From Puccinellia tenuiflora (Eukaryota > Streptophyta > Magnoliopsida > Poales > Poaceae): a DNA stretch of 64,000 bases. The stretch lies in contig QRDG01002534.1 of assembly GCA_012064385.1 (NCBI GenBank), positions 765,001 through 829,000 of the forward strand, in the 5' to 3' direction. The position numbers and the translations under genes were made by a program. A model generated the notes under the pieces. The model was not told where the DNA came from, searched no databases, and worked only from the letters and a program-made list of their open reading frames with translations. Of the stretch, positions 20,392-31,355 are shown piece after piece; the stretch's first letter is position 1; each line of letters starts with the position of its first letter.

Positions 20392-22212
20392 ATGGTGAAT
20401 TCAATTGATGGAGAGAATTCAGAGGTTCATGGGGAACAACAAGAGGAGCTGGTCGCACCTGAGTTTGCTGAAGATTTGGCCCCTAATGTCCGAGCTGGAT
20501 TTGATAACACGTGCGACTATATCCGTCGGAGTCATGCTGCGTTGTCGGCGCAAATTACAAGGTTAGATGTCCGGATTGATGCGTTGGGTGATGCTCCTGC
20601 CCGTGCAGTTGTGCAGCCACCTCCTGCTGCACCACTTGGCGACGTGATACCTCGCCGCCCTGCTGCCAATTATGTTCATCGACAAGGCAATGATGTGGGA
20701 GAACTTGAGGATGATGCTGATTATGCACCACAACACCGCCCGTTTGATGCTCGTCCTGCAGGTGCTGGTCATGATCAGCCACATGCTCGTGATCGTGTTG
20801 GTCATGTTGTTCGTGTTCCCGTTGATGATGGTGGTCTTGGACATATCAAATTGTCCATCCCTCCGTTTTCCGGTGACCGCGGACGTGAGGATTATTTGGA
20901 GTGGGAGATGCGTATGGATCAAATATTTGCTACCCACCGTTACACTGAGGAGAAGAGGCTCCAACTTGCTGCAGTTGAATTCACTGGTTATGTACTAATT
21001 TGGTGGACTCAAATTCTGCGTATGCGTACACGGCCAACAACGTGGATAGGTATGAAAGAACTCATGCATCGTCGTTTTGTTCCTGAGCACTATAAGAGAG
21101 ATATGCACAATAAATTGCAGCGGCTCACTCAAGGTAATAAATCGGTAGATGAATATTATAAGGAGATGGAGTTGCTCATGATACGTACAGGAACACATGA
21201 GGACCCGGAGGCCACTATGTCTCGGTTCTTTTATGGGCTGAATATTGAGGTGCAAGATCGTGTGGAGATGGTTCTTTATTATGATATTCATGATCTTGTG
21301 CACCAAGCTGAGCGTGCAGAGCAACAACTCAAACGTCGCCAAGCTACAGCCCCTGCAAATTCATGGCGCCGTTCACATACCGAGGCTGCTGGTTATAGTG
21401 CTAAGCCGACACCCTCTACACGCTCCAATAATATTCCTCTTGATTCGTCCAAATCTGGTGTGTCTAAGGCTGCGTCTTCTCAGTCCACCGCTCATATTGA
21501 GTGTTTTACTTGTGGAGGCCGAGGACACATGAGGCGTGAATGCCCTAATGCTAAGAGGGTGATGCTCACACAAGATGGCTATATTTCTGCTAGCGATGAG
21601 GAGAAAGCTGATGAGCCGTCTAGTGAGAAATCTGATGACAACGAAGTTTCTGTAGATGGGTATGAACTTGCTGCGAATTGTACAAATCTAATGGTGCAGC
21701 GTGTACCAGCTGATCGCATAGAAGGACAAGGGCAGCGATGGAATATTTTTCAGACCCAATGTACAGTCAAAGGCACCACTTGCAAGCTCATTATTGATGG
21801 TGGCAGCTACACCAATATTGTTAGCAAGAGTTTGGTGGATTCTCTCTCATTACCTACATGGAAACACCCGCAGCCACATTGCGTTGACTGGTTGTATAAT
21901 TCAGGGAAGCTCAAGGTAACACATAAGGTGCGCCTGAAATTTTCTGTAGGTAATTATGAGGACACGGTGGTCTGCGACGTTTTGCCTATGGATGCATGTC
22001 ATGTGCTGCTAGGCCGACCGTGGCAATTTGATAGGCGCTCCACTCATGAAGGCAGAACCAATGTTTATTCATTGTGGCATAATGGCAAGCGTCATGTGCT
22101 GCAGCCTATGCTGGACAAGGATATTAAAGTGGATGTGTTTGCTGGGAAGAAGAAGGTCCAAAGCATCAAGGGAAAACCGAGGACGGTTTCCATTCAAGTT
22201 GGGGGGGGATGA
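20392..22212 (+). CDS. gag/aspartic-protease protein of family B element
   Basis: The frame opens with TTG at 20383, but the first ATG is 20392, giving 606 codons with no internal stop. After an acidic N-terminus, a retrotransposon-gag domain spans residues of about 150-320 (IKLSIPPFSGD, YLEWEMRMDQIFATH, then the WIGMKELMHRRFVPEHYKRD stretch and SVDEYYKEM). A CCHC zinc knuckle CFTCGGRGHMRREC lies near residue 370. A retropepsin-like domain follows: GQRWNIFQTQC, CKLIIDGGSYTNIVSKSLV with D-G-G, and HVLLGRPWQFD. It ends with a basic tail and a stop just before the PPT. There is no polymerase, so it depends on other elements. The intact length argues that the frame was recently under selection or recently inserted. 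Confidence 0.88.
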   Translation: MVNSIDGENSEVHGEQQEELVAPEFAEDLAPNVRAGFDNTCDYIRRSHAALSAQITRLDVRIDALGDAPARAVVQPPPAAPLGDVIPRRPAANYVHRQGNDVGELEDDADYAPQHRPFDARPAGAGHDQPHARDRVGHVVRVPVDDGGLGHIKLSIPPFSGDRGREDYLEWEMRMDQIFATHRYTEEKRLQLAAVEFTGYVLIWWTQILRMRTRPTTWIGMKELMHRRFVPEHYKRDMHNKLQRLTQGNKSVDEYYKEMELLMIRTGTHEDPEATMSRFFYGLNIEVQDRVEMVLYYDIHDLVHQAERAEQQLKRRQATAPANSWRRSHTEAAGYSAKPTPSTRSNNIPLDSSKSGVSKAASSQSTAHIECFTCGGRGHMRRECPNAKRVMLTQDGYISASDEEKADEPSSEKSDDNEVSVDGYELAANCTNLMVQRVPADRIEGQGQRWNIFQTQCTVKGTTCKLIIDGGSYTNIVSKSLVDSLSLPTWKHPQPHCVDWLYNSGKLKVTHKVRLKFSVGNYEDTVVCDVLPMDACHVLLGRPWQFDRRSTHEGRTNVYSLWHNGKRHVLQPMLDKDIKVDVFAGKKKVQSIKGKPRTVSIQVGGG

Positions 22213-22420
22213 TGAGGGGAGGATATCTGCTATTCCTACCATTGCGCCACCACCTCCACTTACTATCAAGTTTGGACTCTTTTCTGTTGAGATACCTCCA
22301 GAAGATGAGGTGAAGCCCAATTTCAGAACCCCACCAGTTTGATGATGCAGATTTTGAAGTCACAAGGCGCTAGAGAAGACCTTCCGGCGTTGAGGACACG
22401 CCTTTCCAAGAAGGGGAGGA

Positions 22421-22940
22421 TGATGAGGGCATCGTGCTGGGCATTGTGATGGTCGGTTGACACTCTAGGACAGGCTATTAAAACGCATGTAATTTGTCTA
22501 AGGTTGTGTTAAATTGGGCCTGTGTGCCACTTGTGTTTGGGCCGAACCTATAACAGGTCGGTTTTGTATTGAGTCCAAGTCCAACTAGGTCGGTACTGTA
22601 GCTACAGTACCGCGCTAAAGTACGCCCCACCTCATTCATATAAGGGGTTGAGCGCATTAGGGTTGGGGAGTTTTTAGCTTGAGTTGAATTTTTGAGATAA
22701 AAGTTACACCAGAAAAGTCCCAATGTTTGGGGGCGCATATGCTTGTGTTTGCTTGCTGATCTTCAAGATCTGATTTGGTACCATGCGTGGGAGTTGATCC
22801 TGATCAATTCCAACGTGGGGAATCGAAGAGGGTTCGTTTTAATCTATCTCGGAACCTCTTTGTTTGTTATCTTGTTGCTGTTGTTGATCGCTGTGAAAGA
22901 TCGGGCCTAAAAACCCTTTGGATCACGTTGATCCGTATCA
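22421..22940 (+). repeat. 3' LTR of family B element
   Basis: 520 bp with the same ends as 19370-19889 and a handful of single-base differences (for example CGCTAAAGTAC for CGCTACAGTAC near 22613). It is preceded by the AAGGGGAGGA tract. Confidence 0.95.
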
Positions 22941-24131
22941 CTTCCGCCGCCGAAGTGTCGTTGCCTGAGGCCGCCCCACACGGATCGAAGACCACGGCGA
23001 GGTCCGTCGCATTCTCCTCTCTCTCCTGGTGCAGGGAATCGAGCCGGGGACGCTCGCGTGGACGCCGGCGTCCGCGACGCCGTATGCTCCTTGCCGCCAC
23101 TCGCCGGGCCCGAATCCGGCGATTCCGTCCACCCCCGCCGCCGACGAGCACCCACGAGCACCAGGGTGAGCTTCTCGTCCAGTTTAGCTCCTTACCGGGA
23201 CCCCTCTTCCTCTCCCGCCGCCGGTGCCGTTCGTCGCCGCCGTTTCCCGCCGGCACTGCGCGCCCGGCCTCAGCTCCGGCCTGTCCGGCCAGGAGGCCGG
23301 CTGGCTCGGGCTGCTGCCCGGCCTCACCCCGGCCTGGGCCGGCCCAAAGGCCAGCTGGCTCGGGAGGGTGCCCGTCCTAGCCCCAGCCTGGGCTGGCCAA
23401 AGGCTAGCCAAATGTGAGGCCGGCCTGTCTGCAGTTTGCTTTTCCCTTTTTGGAAACTAAATGGTTTTAAATAATTGATATATTTTCAATTAGTGATCCA
23501 AATTTGACAAATCAAATATCAAATTGATCAGGAAAACAAACCCTATAAGATGGAATCTTTGTAACATTCTTTTGAAGTTATATTCTTGCTGTTCATATAT
23601 GAATTCCTAAAATGGTTTAATTAATACCTAATTTGGGAAAATCATAACTTATCAATTATTGATCCAAAAATTATGAATAAAATATCAATGTGATCAACAC
23701 TTCAAATGCAATCAAACCATGCCTTTATCACATCATAATCACAAATATTTATTTAATGTTATTCATAATTTGATTTAAAAGAGTTAAATCCAAATAATTA
23801 TTTAAATCACTATTTATTCATCGGGGCTCCGAAAATTACAAATGAGGTACCAAAAGGATCGGAAGAACAAACCCTATCCTTTCATGTCATGTTCATGCAT
23901 ATTGAGCCACTTCTCTAATAATGTAATGATTTATAAGTATTGTGGTCACTAAGATAAATATGGAGTTGCGTCCAAATAATTGCACTAATTATTTGGAACT
24001 CCATTTAATTTGTTAAATAATCTAAATGTTAATATCAATGCATCAACTTGTCATGTCATCATGTGATTGAGCATTGCACCTTGTGTTCGTGTGATTTATT
24101 TGTTCTTTGTATTTCTTTTGGGTATCGATAG

Positions 24132-24194
24132 ATTCCGGAGTCGAGGGTCTCTCTACCTACCCCGACGAACCGTACTACGCGCCCCGGCAGCAAG
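24132..24194 (+). other. Exon-like segment 2 of putative spliced LTR frame (copy 2)
   Basis: Same 63-bp length, acceptor (GATAG) and GC-type donor (CAAG|GCAAGA) as 4372-4434. It encodes SGVEGLSTYPDEPYYAPRQQ. Between the copies DEPYY and PRQQ are kept while GAG/GAA, CCA/CCG and AGG/CGG differ silently. The upstream donor CAGG|GTGAGC lies at 23165/23166. Confidence 0.4.
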
Positions 24195-24985
24195 GCAAGA
24201 GATAACCTAACCTTCTTGGCATCAGCATCCTATGATTTTATCAACTTATTTTATCCACCATAATATTGCATGCGATTCAAATGTCTCTTTTGATCACTAT
24301 GTAGAAGATCCTATGAATGCATGTTTATCCCCTGAACCATCACATGCTTCCCCTCCTATGAACTCCAGGGTTGATGTGTTGGCCGGATACAAAATATATT
24401 TGTTGTATTATATGATTAGCTATTCTTAGCCATGCTTAGTCAAATGCTAGTAATGTCCGTTGTTTAATTCCATAATTGTTGATGTTGATGGAATGTTTCG
24501 GACATGGTGGATATGTGGGGGTGCTTAATTAAAATGCTAAAAAGGCTTGGGTGAGTTGCCATCGGGGATGGTGTTTTGCCTCACTCTTGCCCCTAGGTGC
24601 GAGTTCTTTACCTCTTGAACCAAGACGATCGTGCTTCTAACGGTGGGGACATATGGAATCCCCTTTAACTAAATAACTTGTGCGGGGCGTATCCAAGGGT
24701 CCTCTAGTTTGCTTTTCCATTTGCCGTGTGTGTGAGCGGAAAAAGAAATGATGAGGATGGTGGTGTTTAGGACATGGCGATGGGGCAGGGGCTGAAATAG
24801 GCTGGGTAAACTTGCCCTGTGGCTACAGATGACTCTTGGATAGTCTCACGCGAGGTAAAGGTTTAACCGCGCCCACTCGCCGGTCTTCCCCGGAAGAGGA
24901 CCAATCAGGTGAGCCGGACGGTACCGGTGGGTAAATTAGTACACCCCTGCAGGGTAAATCTTTTTGAAAAGTCGTGTCCGCAGTT

Positions 24986-25168
24986 ATGGACGACTTGGGA
25001 ATAGACGATAAGACTATAGAGAACCTTAACCTAATTGATATGGCAGCTAAAGGTTGCATTAATCAACGTGTGATAAAGGTTCACTTCCTCGAGGGTGATT
25101 CGAGGGGGTGCCTTGGTGGAGATGAGTGGGTTTTGGCTACAAGTAGGTTCGCCGAGAACCGAAGATGA
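24986..25168 (+). other. Short conserved reading frame inside chromovirus LTR (copy 2)
   Basis: An ATG-started frame of 60 codons begins MDDLGIDDKTIENLNLIDMA, continues through VHFLEGDSRGCLGGDE and ends FAENRR. The homologous stretch at 12602-12825 keeps most residues but has its own frameshift, and stays open further at the 3' end. I do not recognise a domain. It could be an exon or simply a relic. Confidence 0.35.
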
Positions 25169-25379
25169 AATGTTACTCTCTTATCCCCTTTATGAAAATA
25201 TTCTGAATAGATAATGCCTTGTGTCTTTTTGTATCTTTAAATGAAAATTAGCTTTATGCAAAAATAACTACATATACAGCTTTAGAGCCTCCGTCAGTCA
25301 TTGGGCCTATATCGCCCTACTAAACTTGCGAGTACATCGTACTCAGTCTCTCTTTGCTGCCTTTATATTTGTATTTCAG

Positions 25380-25429
25380 AGGAGGACGACACCGAGCAGC
25401 TAGGTGGGTTCTTCGTGTACGTCGACTAG
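25380..25429 (+). other. Exon-like segment 3 of putative spliced LTR frame (copy 2)
   Basis: It follows the acceptor-like TTTGTATTTCAG and, in the phase set by segment 2, encodes EEDDTEQLGGFFVYVD before TAG at 25427-25429. Boundaries match 12994-13043 exactly. Confidence 0.4.
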
Positions 25430-25728
25430 TAGTCCGGGGTTCCCAGGTGGCAGCTTGGGACCGTGGAACAAGCTGGCTGAGATCTTTTATCTGTAGGCCT
25501 CTTAGGCCATATATTTGCATCTTGTTGTTAGACAACACTACCTCGCTTCCGCTTGATGAATTGTTGGATCTGTGATCCTTTTGTGTGTAATATTTGTATC
25601 TTCTCTTATATGAGTTGCTATATGCTTTGTGTCGTAGAGTCTGCAATATGCCAGTTGTTCCACAAGTCTCGGTCTCTTTACTATACGTGATAGCGATGTC
25701 TGAGCTTATGGCATGATCGAGGTGTTGT

Positions 25729-25729
25729 N
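25729..25729. other. Single ambiguous base (N) at an abrupt junction
   Basis: The only N I noticed in the window. Left of it the chromovirus LTR stops about 130 bp short of its expected end; right of it LINE coding sequence starts in mid-domain with no 3' tail. This suggests an assembly join or collapsed gap rather than a natural breakpoint. Confidence 0.7.
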
Positions 25730-28700
25730 CGCGTATTCGCTGTCGCCACAGAGCACACAAGACCCGTTCTGGTGCTCTAGGCACTTAACCAATTGCATGC
25801 TCGAAGGAAGGCGGTCCAATGCCAGTTGCCAGAGAAAAATCTTGATCTTGAGCGGCAGTCTCGCCGACAACAAGGCTTTACAGTGGGCCACCGTCACCCC
25901 CTGCGTCAACTTTCGGTACATCGAGGCGACTGAGAACCTACCCGACGGTTCCAGTGCGCACTTATTCTCATCTTGGCCCTCCCGCAGTCCAACCGACCCA
26001 AGGTCTTCCGTGAGCTCAACCCACTAAGCAGCATAGACATGATCGAGGTTACGTCTACAGTTGATTCCCTCCCCCTCGAATGCATCCGCCACCAGAATGT
26101 TGGGGTTAGAGGCGATAGAAAAGAGGCGAGGAAACCTAACCCTGAGGGGGACATCACCCACCCACCAATCTGTCCAGAAGCAGGTCCTGGTGCTGTCGTG
26201 AACCACATATCGCATCCCTAACTTGAGGAGATTTTTGATCTTGTGCGTACTTCCCCAAAACTGCGAGCCCCCATGGCTCGCAGTAGCGAAGATATTGTTG
26301 GCTTTCGGGTATTTGGCTTTAACTATCGCGGCCCAGAGAGAATCGTCATCATGGAACAACCTCCACACCCATTTCAGCATCAATGCCTAATTCATAAGCT
26401 TGGTGTTGGTAAGCCCTAGACCCCCACAGTCTTTAGGGCGACACACCGTCGGCCAATTAACCATGTGGAATTTGCGCTTCGGGCCAGAGCCTTCCCAGTA
26501 GAATCTGGCCCGAATGGCATCGAATTTTTCATGCACACTATCTTGAAGCAGGAACAACCCTGTGGCATAAGTAGGCAGGGCCTCAAGGCAAGCGTTGGAC
26601 AGGACAAGTCTCCCACCCGAGGAAAGTAATCATCCCATTCAAACCTCCACTTTAGCAGCACACTTGTGGACTAAGAAATTCCATTGTTCAACCGTTAACT
26701 TGTGGTCAGAGATAGGCAAACCTAGATACGTGAAGGGGAAGGCCCCCAGCTTGCAGTTAAACATATTTGCAATTCTGCTCTGCTCAAGAGGAGGTTGCTC
26801 TAGCACAAAGGCTTCACTCTTGTGGAAGTTGATTTTCAGACCGTACATATCCTCGAAGCACGGCAACAGAAACTTGAGGTTTGCAATGGCTTGGTCATTG
26901 TTTTGGATGAGAATGAAGGTATCTTCAGCGTATTGGAGATGAGAGATTCCCCCCGGAACCAAGTGGCGAACAACCCCCTGAATATGACCAGCTGCTCAAT
27001 CTGAGGAGAGCATCGCAGATAGGGCCTCAACCATGAAATTAAACAAGATCGGAGAAAGCGGGTCCCCTTGCCACACTCCCCGTCTGTTTCTAAAGAACGG
27101 ACCAATCTGACCGTTGATAGAGATAGCCATCTGATCGCCAGAGATAAGCTGCTCAATTTTGTGAATGTACCCCGGATCGAACCATTTCCGGTGAAGAACC
27201 TCTATTAGGAAGGACCAGTTGACATGATCGTATGCTTTTTCAAAGTCCAGCTTGAGGATAATGCCCCCTAGCCTTTTCACTCGAAGCTCATGGACGATTT
27301 CTAACAGTGCGAGGGCGCCATCCACGATGTGTCGCCCCTTTATGAAGGCAGTTTGGGTCTGGCTGATAATTCGGTTGGCAATAGGATCAAGTCTGGAAGC
27401 AAAGGCTTTAGAGATTATTTTGAAAATAACGTTGATCAGAGCGATGGGTCTGAATTGGGTGATCCGGTCCGCCCCTGGGACCTTTGGAATCAGCGAAAGC
27501 ACACCAAAATTTAGACGAGGGACATCAATTCTACCCAAGATGAAGTCGTTCAGAATGTGGAGCACCCCAAGCTTACATTCCGGCCAAAACTTCTTGAAGA
27601 ATGAAACAGGGAAGCCATCAGGGCCAGGCGCCGTGTTGGACTTCATACCCTTGACAACTAGTTCCAATTCGGCTTTGGAGAAGGTGAGGATCAGCGCAGC
27701 ATTCTCAGAGACTGACACACAGCGGTTAGGAGGCCAAGTCCGCGGTGCCAAACCCAGGTGCCAGTTGGCCTCCGAGCTTAGCAGGTCCCTATAAAAGTCA
27801 TAAATGTGTTCTTGAATCTGGAGCCCTCCCTGGGTTTGGAGCGAGGAAATTAAGCATTTTCGATGCCTCCCATTGGCAACGGCATGGAAGTAGGCCGTGT
27901 TGGCGCCCCCCTAGAGCGCCCAACGGACTCTTCCCCTCTGCCGCCAAAATTCTTCCTCCATCTTGAAGATATGGAGCAGTTGGTCTTCTAAGTGATATCG
28001 AAAAACCCATTCGTCTTCATCTAGACCTTGCGCGTCAGCTTGGCTATCAAGGTCAGTAATCTGCGACACTAGCGCCAACTTACTAGCCTTGGCCTCCTTG
28101 CCCATGTTACAACTCCATCGCCGGAGAAAATGTCGGAGGCCAACGCTCATGTGATGCCACCAATCGACAATATCGCAGCCCCCCGCTGATGCCATCGGCT
28201 GGAGCCAACGGGCTTGCACCAGCGCAGAAAAACCCTCCACCTGAAACCACCCTAGCTCAAATAAGAAACGATTACTTCTGGTTGGAGTCTCAAAACCAGC
28301 GTCAAAGACCAACGGGGTGTGGTCCGATCCCAGGCTCGTCTCCGCCACCAAGGTGGCCAGGGGAAAGAGCGCATCGAGCGCCGGATCAAGCAACACCCTG
28401 TCTAGAACATATCGCACAGGGTTACGCTGCTTATTAGACCACGTATACCTTGCACCCGTGGGCGGTATCTCAATCAGTGCCCAAGCCGTGATGTTGATGT
28501 TAAACATGTCCACCTGAGGCCAGTTTATACAGTCATTACTCCTATCTTGCACGCCACGCACCAGGTTAAAATCCCCGCCCATGAGGATCGGGTGTCTACA
28601 TGCATTCACTTTATCCGACAATTCAGACAGAAAGGCCGTGGAGGCCGAGTGGTTAGCCGGTCCACAAACCCAAATAATCGTGAGCAGTTTGTTGATGGGT

Positions 28701-28975
28701 CTGTAAAGACAGTTGGCGCTAAGGAAATATCGACCCCTGTCAATAGATTCTACATCGAACATGCTATCGTGGAGGCCGAGGAGCATTCCCCCCGAATGGC
28801 CTTCCGTCGGAGCCAACCAAAAAAAATTTATCTGCTATTTCAATGCTCTGCAGGTCAAGGTCAGAGAATTCTTGTTTTATTGTTTCCTGCAAGCATATGA
28901 CATCAATGCGATGTTTAAGGAGCAGCTCTCTTAGTAGGATTCGGCGCCCCTTGCAGCCGAACCCGTGGATGTTCC
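25730..28975 (-). pseudogene. LINE ORF2: endonuclease, reverse transcriptase, zf-RVT region
   Basis: The N-terminus reads WNIHGFGCKGRRILLRELLL and IDVICLQET at about 28970-28880, an AP-endonuclease start. A frameshift in a T-run near 28825 separates it from the rest of the endonuclease (28816-27911: GGDFNLV, YTWSNKQRNPVRYVLDR, SDHTPLVF). Reverse transcriptase follows at 27751-26640 with ILKLDFEKAYDHVNW and GVWQGDPLSPILFN. An in-frame TGA lies at 26996-26998, and the catalytic box reads YAED instead of YADD. A frameshift at about 26640 leads into GGRLVLSNACLEALPTYA and, near the 3' end, the zf-RVT-like KIKIFLWQLALDRLPS with CVLCGDSEYA at the N. The enzyme would nick target DNA and copy element RNA; this copy cannot. 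Confidence 0.85.
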
Positions 28976-28989
28976 AAAAAGGATCCGCA

Positions 28990-31355
28990 TTAAAGATCGC
29001 CCGCTTTGGCCCGTCCTTGGCGGGTCACTGGGCGCCGCCCCTGCGGCGCCGCAGATTTAGCTCTCCTTCTTGTACTAGCAGTGCGTCTTGAAGCTGGTTC
29101 GCCGGTCTCTTTGCTTCCCTTCTCGATCGTGACCCCCGTCACATCCACCTCTGGCCGTCGCCACCCCCTGGGGAGGCAGACGTCAATGCACACTCAGGGG
29201 CTTGTTGTTTGGCCTTGTCTTCCTCGATCGCCTTTTGCTTGGCCACCGCCACTTTCTGCTCAATCTTGTTTCGCGTTGCTGCCAGGGCCGCTTGGGCATA
29301 CTCATTGGCACGGATAATCAATATGATTTCAGCTGGCGGGCAAGCCGTGGAAGGAAAGGAAATGCAACTATCCGAGGCGACAGATAACAAATGCGAGTCT
29401 GGAAGATCTTGCAAAATAGCGAAAATGGGGTCAAGATTAGTACCTAAAACTGTCTTTTTGGCTGAGGGAGCATTCTTCTAAGCAGTCAAACGCACCACCC
29501 GCTCCATTACCCAGCCCTCCGATTCCTCTACACCCCGCGCGCTCTTCCTGATGGTTTCCACCGTGGTAGCCTTTGAGCGAAGACCCCTTACCACCGGGGC
29601 ATTCGACTCAGGAAATGCCGCGGCCGTCCACAGACCCCCCAAGGTCATGTCCGACATCGGTGCCAGACTCTACACCATCGGTGGTGCCACCACCACACCC
29701 TCAGTGGCCCCCAAACTCCGAGCCCTGGCTAGCGTCCGGGCCGGCATGTCATGGTTCGATTTGCTCCTGCGTTCACAAGCGCGGCAGTCCTCCGACCACT
29801 CGAGATCCTCACGACGGGCGAGGCGAGCATAGGAAGGGGTTGGCGCATCCGATCTTCCCGAAGTAATGTCAGCAGTGGCCGCTGGGGAACCCAGGAGCTC
29901 ACTGATGACAGAGGTCGCCGGCGCGTCCACAGACACGTCCACCTGCACCGCAACAACTATAGCCCACAGCGTCTTGAACACATCACCGTCCTCAGTCAAG
30001 TTGGTACCATACTGCGAGAACATCGTCGGAGGCAAGGATATGGTGCTACCCGTTGACGTCCCAGACGCAGCCGGGGCCGACAGCAACGTAGCCTTGAGTG
30101 TCCCCACCGGTCCGGAGGCCTCCGAGCCTTTGGGGTGCGAACCGTCGCCACTAGTCTTGCCCGGGGTCACCTTTGTCTTAGCCTTCTCCTTCTCCCTATC
30201 CCTAGCCTTCCGGCTATCCCAGTCTAGGTCCTCGTCAGAGCTCTGGGAGTGGTCCCCTGGCTCGTCTTCCTTGTCATTCTGTGGTGGAGGTGGAGGCGGG
30301 GGGAAGCGATGGCTCATCGTCCTTCCGCGTCGATTCCTGCACCACACCGATCGTGTAACCCTGGAGGTTCACGAAGATGAGGATATGGCTCTTGAGCTGC
30401 ACCGAACACGGCAGGAAAACTTCATGCGGATTGGGGCATCGTCATCCTCCAGGCATGAGGTGTCCACTTCCAGCGGGCACCCCAGTTCCAGAGTAGTGGA
30501 CATCAGAACTTTCTCCTCACGTAGTGGGGCAGGAACATCTAGAAGCCTCACCCACACCACCTCTAGTGTCTCTGCCGCCCGGGGTCCCCCGAGACCTCCG
30601 AGATGACCGCACGGTACTCTATGATCGGCAGCACGAGCCCGCCCCCATGTCCTTTGAAGGGAACACCATAGAAAACTCACTCCGGCTAACTTGCTTGACT
30701 TGCCAATCCCACTTGTCGTCAGCCAACTCCCTGAACTCATCTTCCACCTCCTGTACCGAAAAGTTACCTTGATCAATCACCACCAAGACAGCATTGGATG
30801 TCGGTCTGGTCATCTTCTCCTCCGGTACCGCAACATGGAAGAAACCCCTTCCTTCCACTCCGAAGCCAGACCAGGCCACCTTCATCGCCATCTTCCCGGA
30901 GGGGCACATCGCCGTGAAGTGCCCCTTCTGCTCGCACTTGAGACAGAATGGGTCATCAGTGCAAGCTTCCTGAAAGTGCACCGGCTTGCCACACTTAAAG
31001 CAGGTGAGGGAGGAGTTGTCCACCACCGCCGATGCCCCCCCATCGATGCGGCACTGGGGTTTGACGGTCCTGGCGCGTTAGGGGGACACCTCCCCCTCCC
31101 TGCCTTGGTCGCGCCCCGCCCGCACGACCGGAGGAATCCGGATCTGCGATCGGAGCGGCTCTTCTTCCCGTCTGTCTTCCTCTCTGTGCCGAGCTTGCGC
31201 CTCTTCACGCTCCCACTGAGCACGACGCACCTCCCCGTGCTACCGATCCAACCGGTGGCACAAATCACCACCCCGGTACCTATCATCCCCGCGGCCCATC
31301 TCATCGTAGTTGCACTTCCCACGCCTCGGCCGGTCTCCCCAGACCTGATCCATGG
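28990..31355 (-). pseudogene. LINE ORF1: zinc-knuckle RNA-binding protein
   Basis: The probable ATG is at about 31353-31355 (MDQVWGDRPRRG). Two CX2CX4HX4C knuckles follow (CFKCGKPVHFQEAC and CLKCEQKGHFTAMC, about 31010-30915), then a DUF4283-like stretch (FFHVAVPEEKM, WQVKQVSRSEFSMVFPSKD). After 30620 the frame shifts several times (pieces at 30776-30369, 30347-29670 and 29500-29139), ending near 28990 in a basic tail. The order zinc knuckle, then acidic and low-complexity tail, then ORF2 fits plant L1-type elements. A TTTATAAG motif on the minus strand at 31501-31508 could be a core promoter upstream. Confidence 0.7.

Larger units (their letters stand above)
19370..22940 (+). mobile_element. 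Complete non-autonomous LTR retrotransposon, family B
   Basis: A 3571-bp element with 520-bp LTRs at 19370-19889 and 22421-22940, flanked by CTTCC at 19365-19369 and 22941-22945. Order: 5' LTR, initiator-Met-type primer site, a leader of about 500 bp (no gene seen), one gag-protease gene, short spacer, PPT (AAGGGGAGGA, 22411-22420), 3' LTR. There is no RT, RNase H or integrase. The two LTRs differ at several bases, so the insertion looks older than family A copy 2. The protease domain, primer site and U5 end (GTGAAAGATCGGG) are related to family A, so the two are sister lineages. Confidence 0.95.
18507..25728 (+). repeat. Second chromovirus LTR, split by family B element and cut at an N
   Basis: It aligns with the 2257-13483 LTR from TATAACAGCCCC (TG changed to TA) through to GGTGTTGT at 25728, where the first copy would continue for about 130 bp more to GCGCTACA. 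Without the family B insertion it is about 3.65 kb. No PPT, primer site or internal chromovirus sequence adjoins it, so it was a solo LTR or a piece of an element whose remainder is missing beyond the N. Many substitutions separate it from the first copy, so they are independent insertions. Confidence 0.85.

Noticed and set aside
2257..25728. The two chromovirus LTRs (2257 and 18507) as the two ends of one element
   Set aside because: Both follow the integrase remnant, the sequence between them is CACTA-like and unassigned DNA rather than a chromovirus internal region, and they differ substantially.
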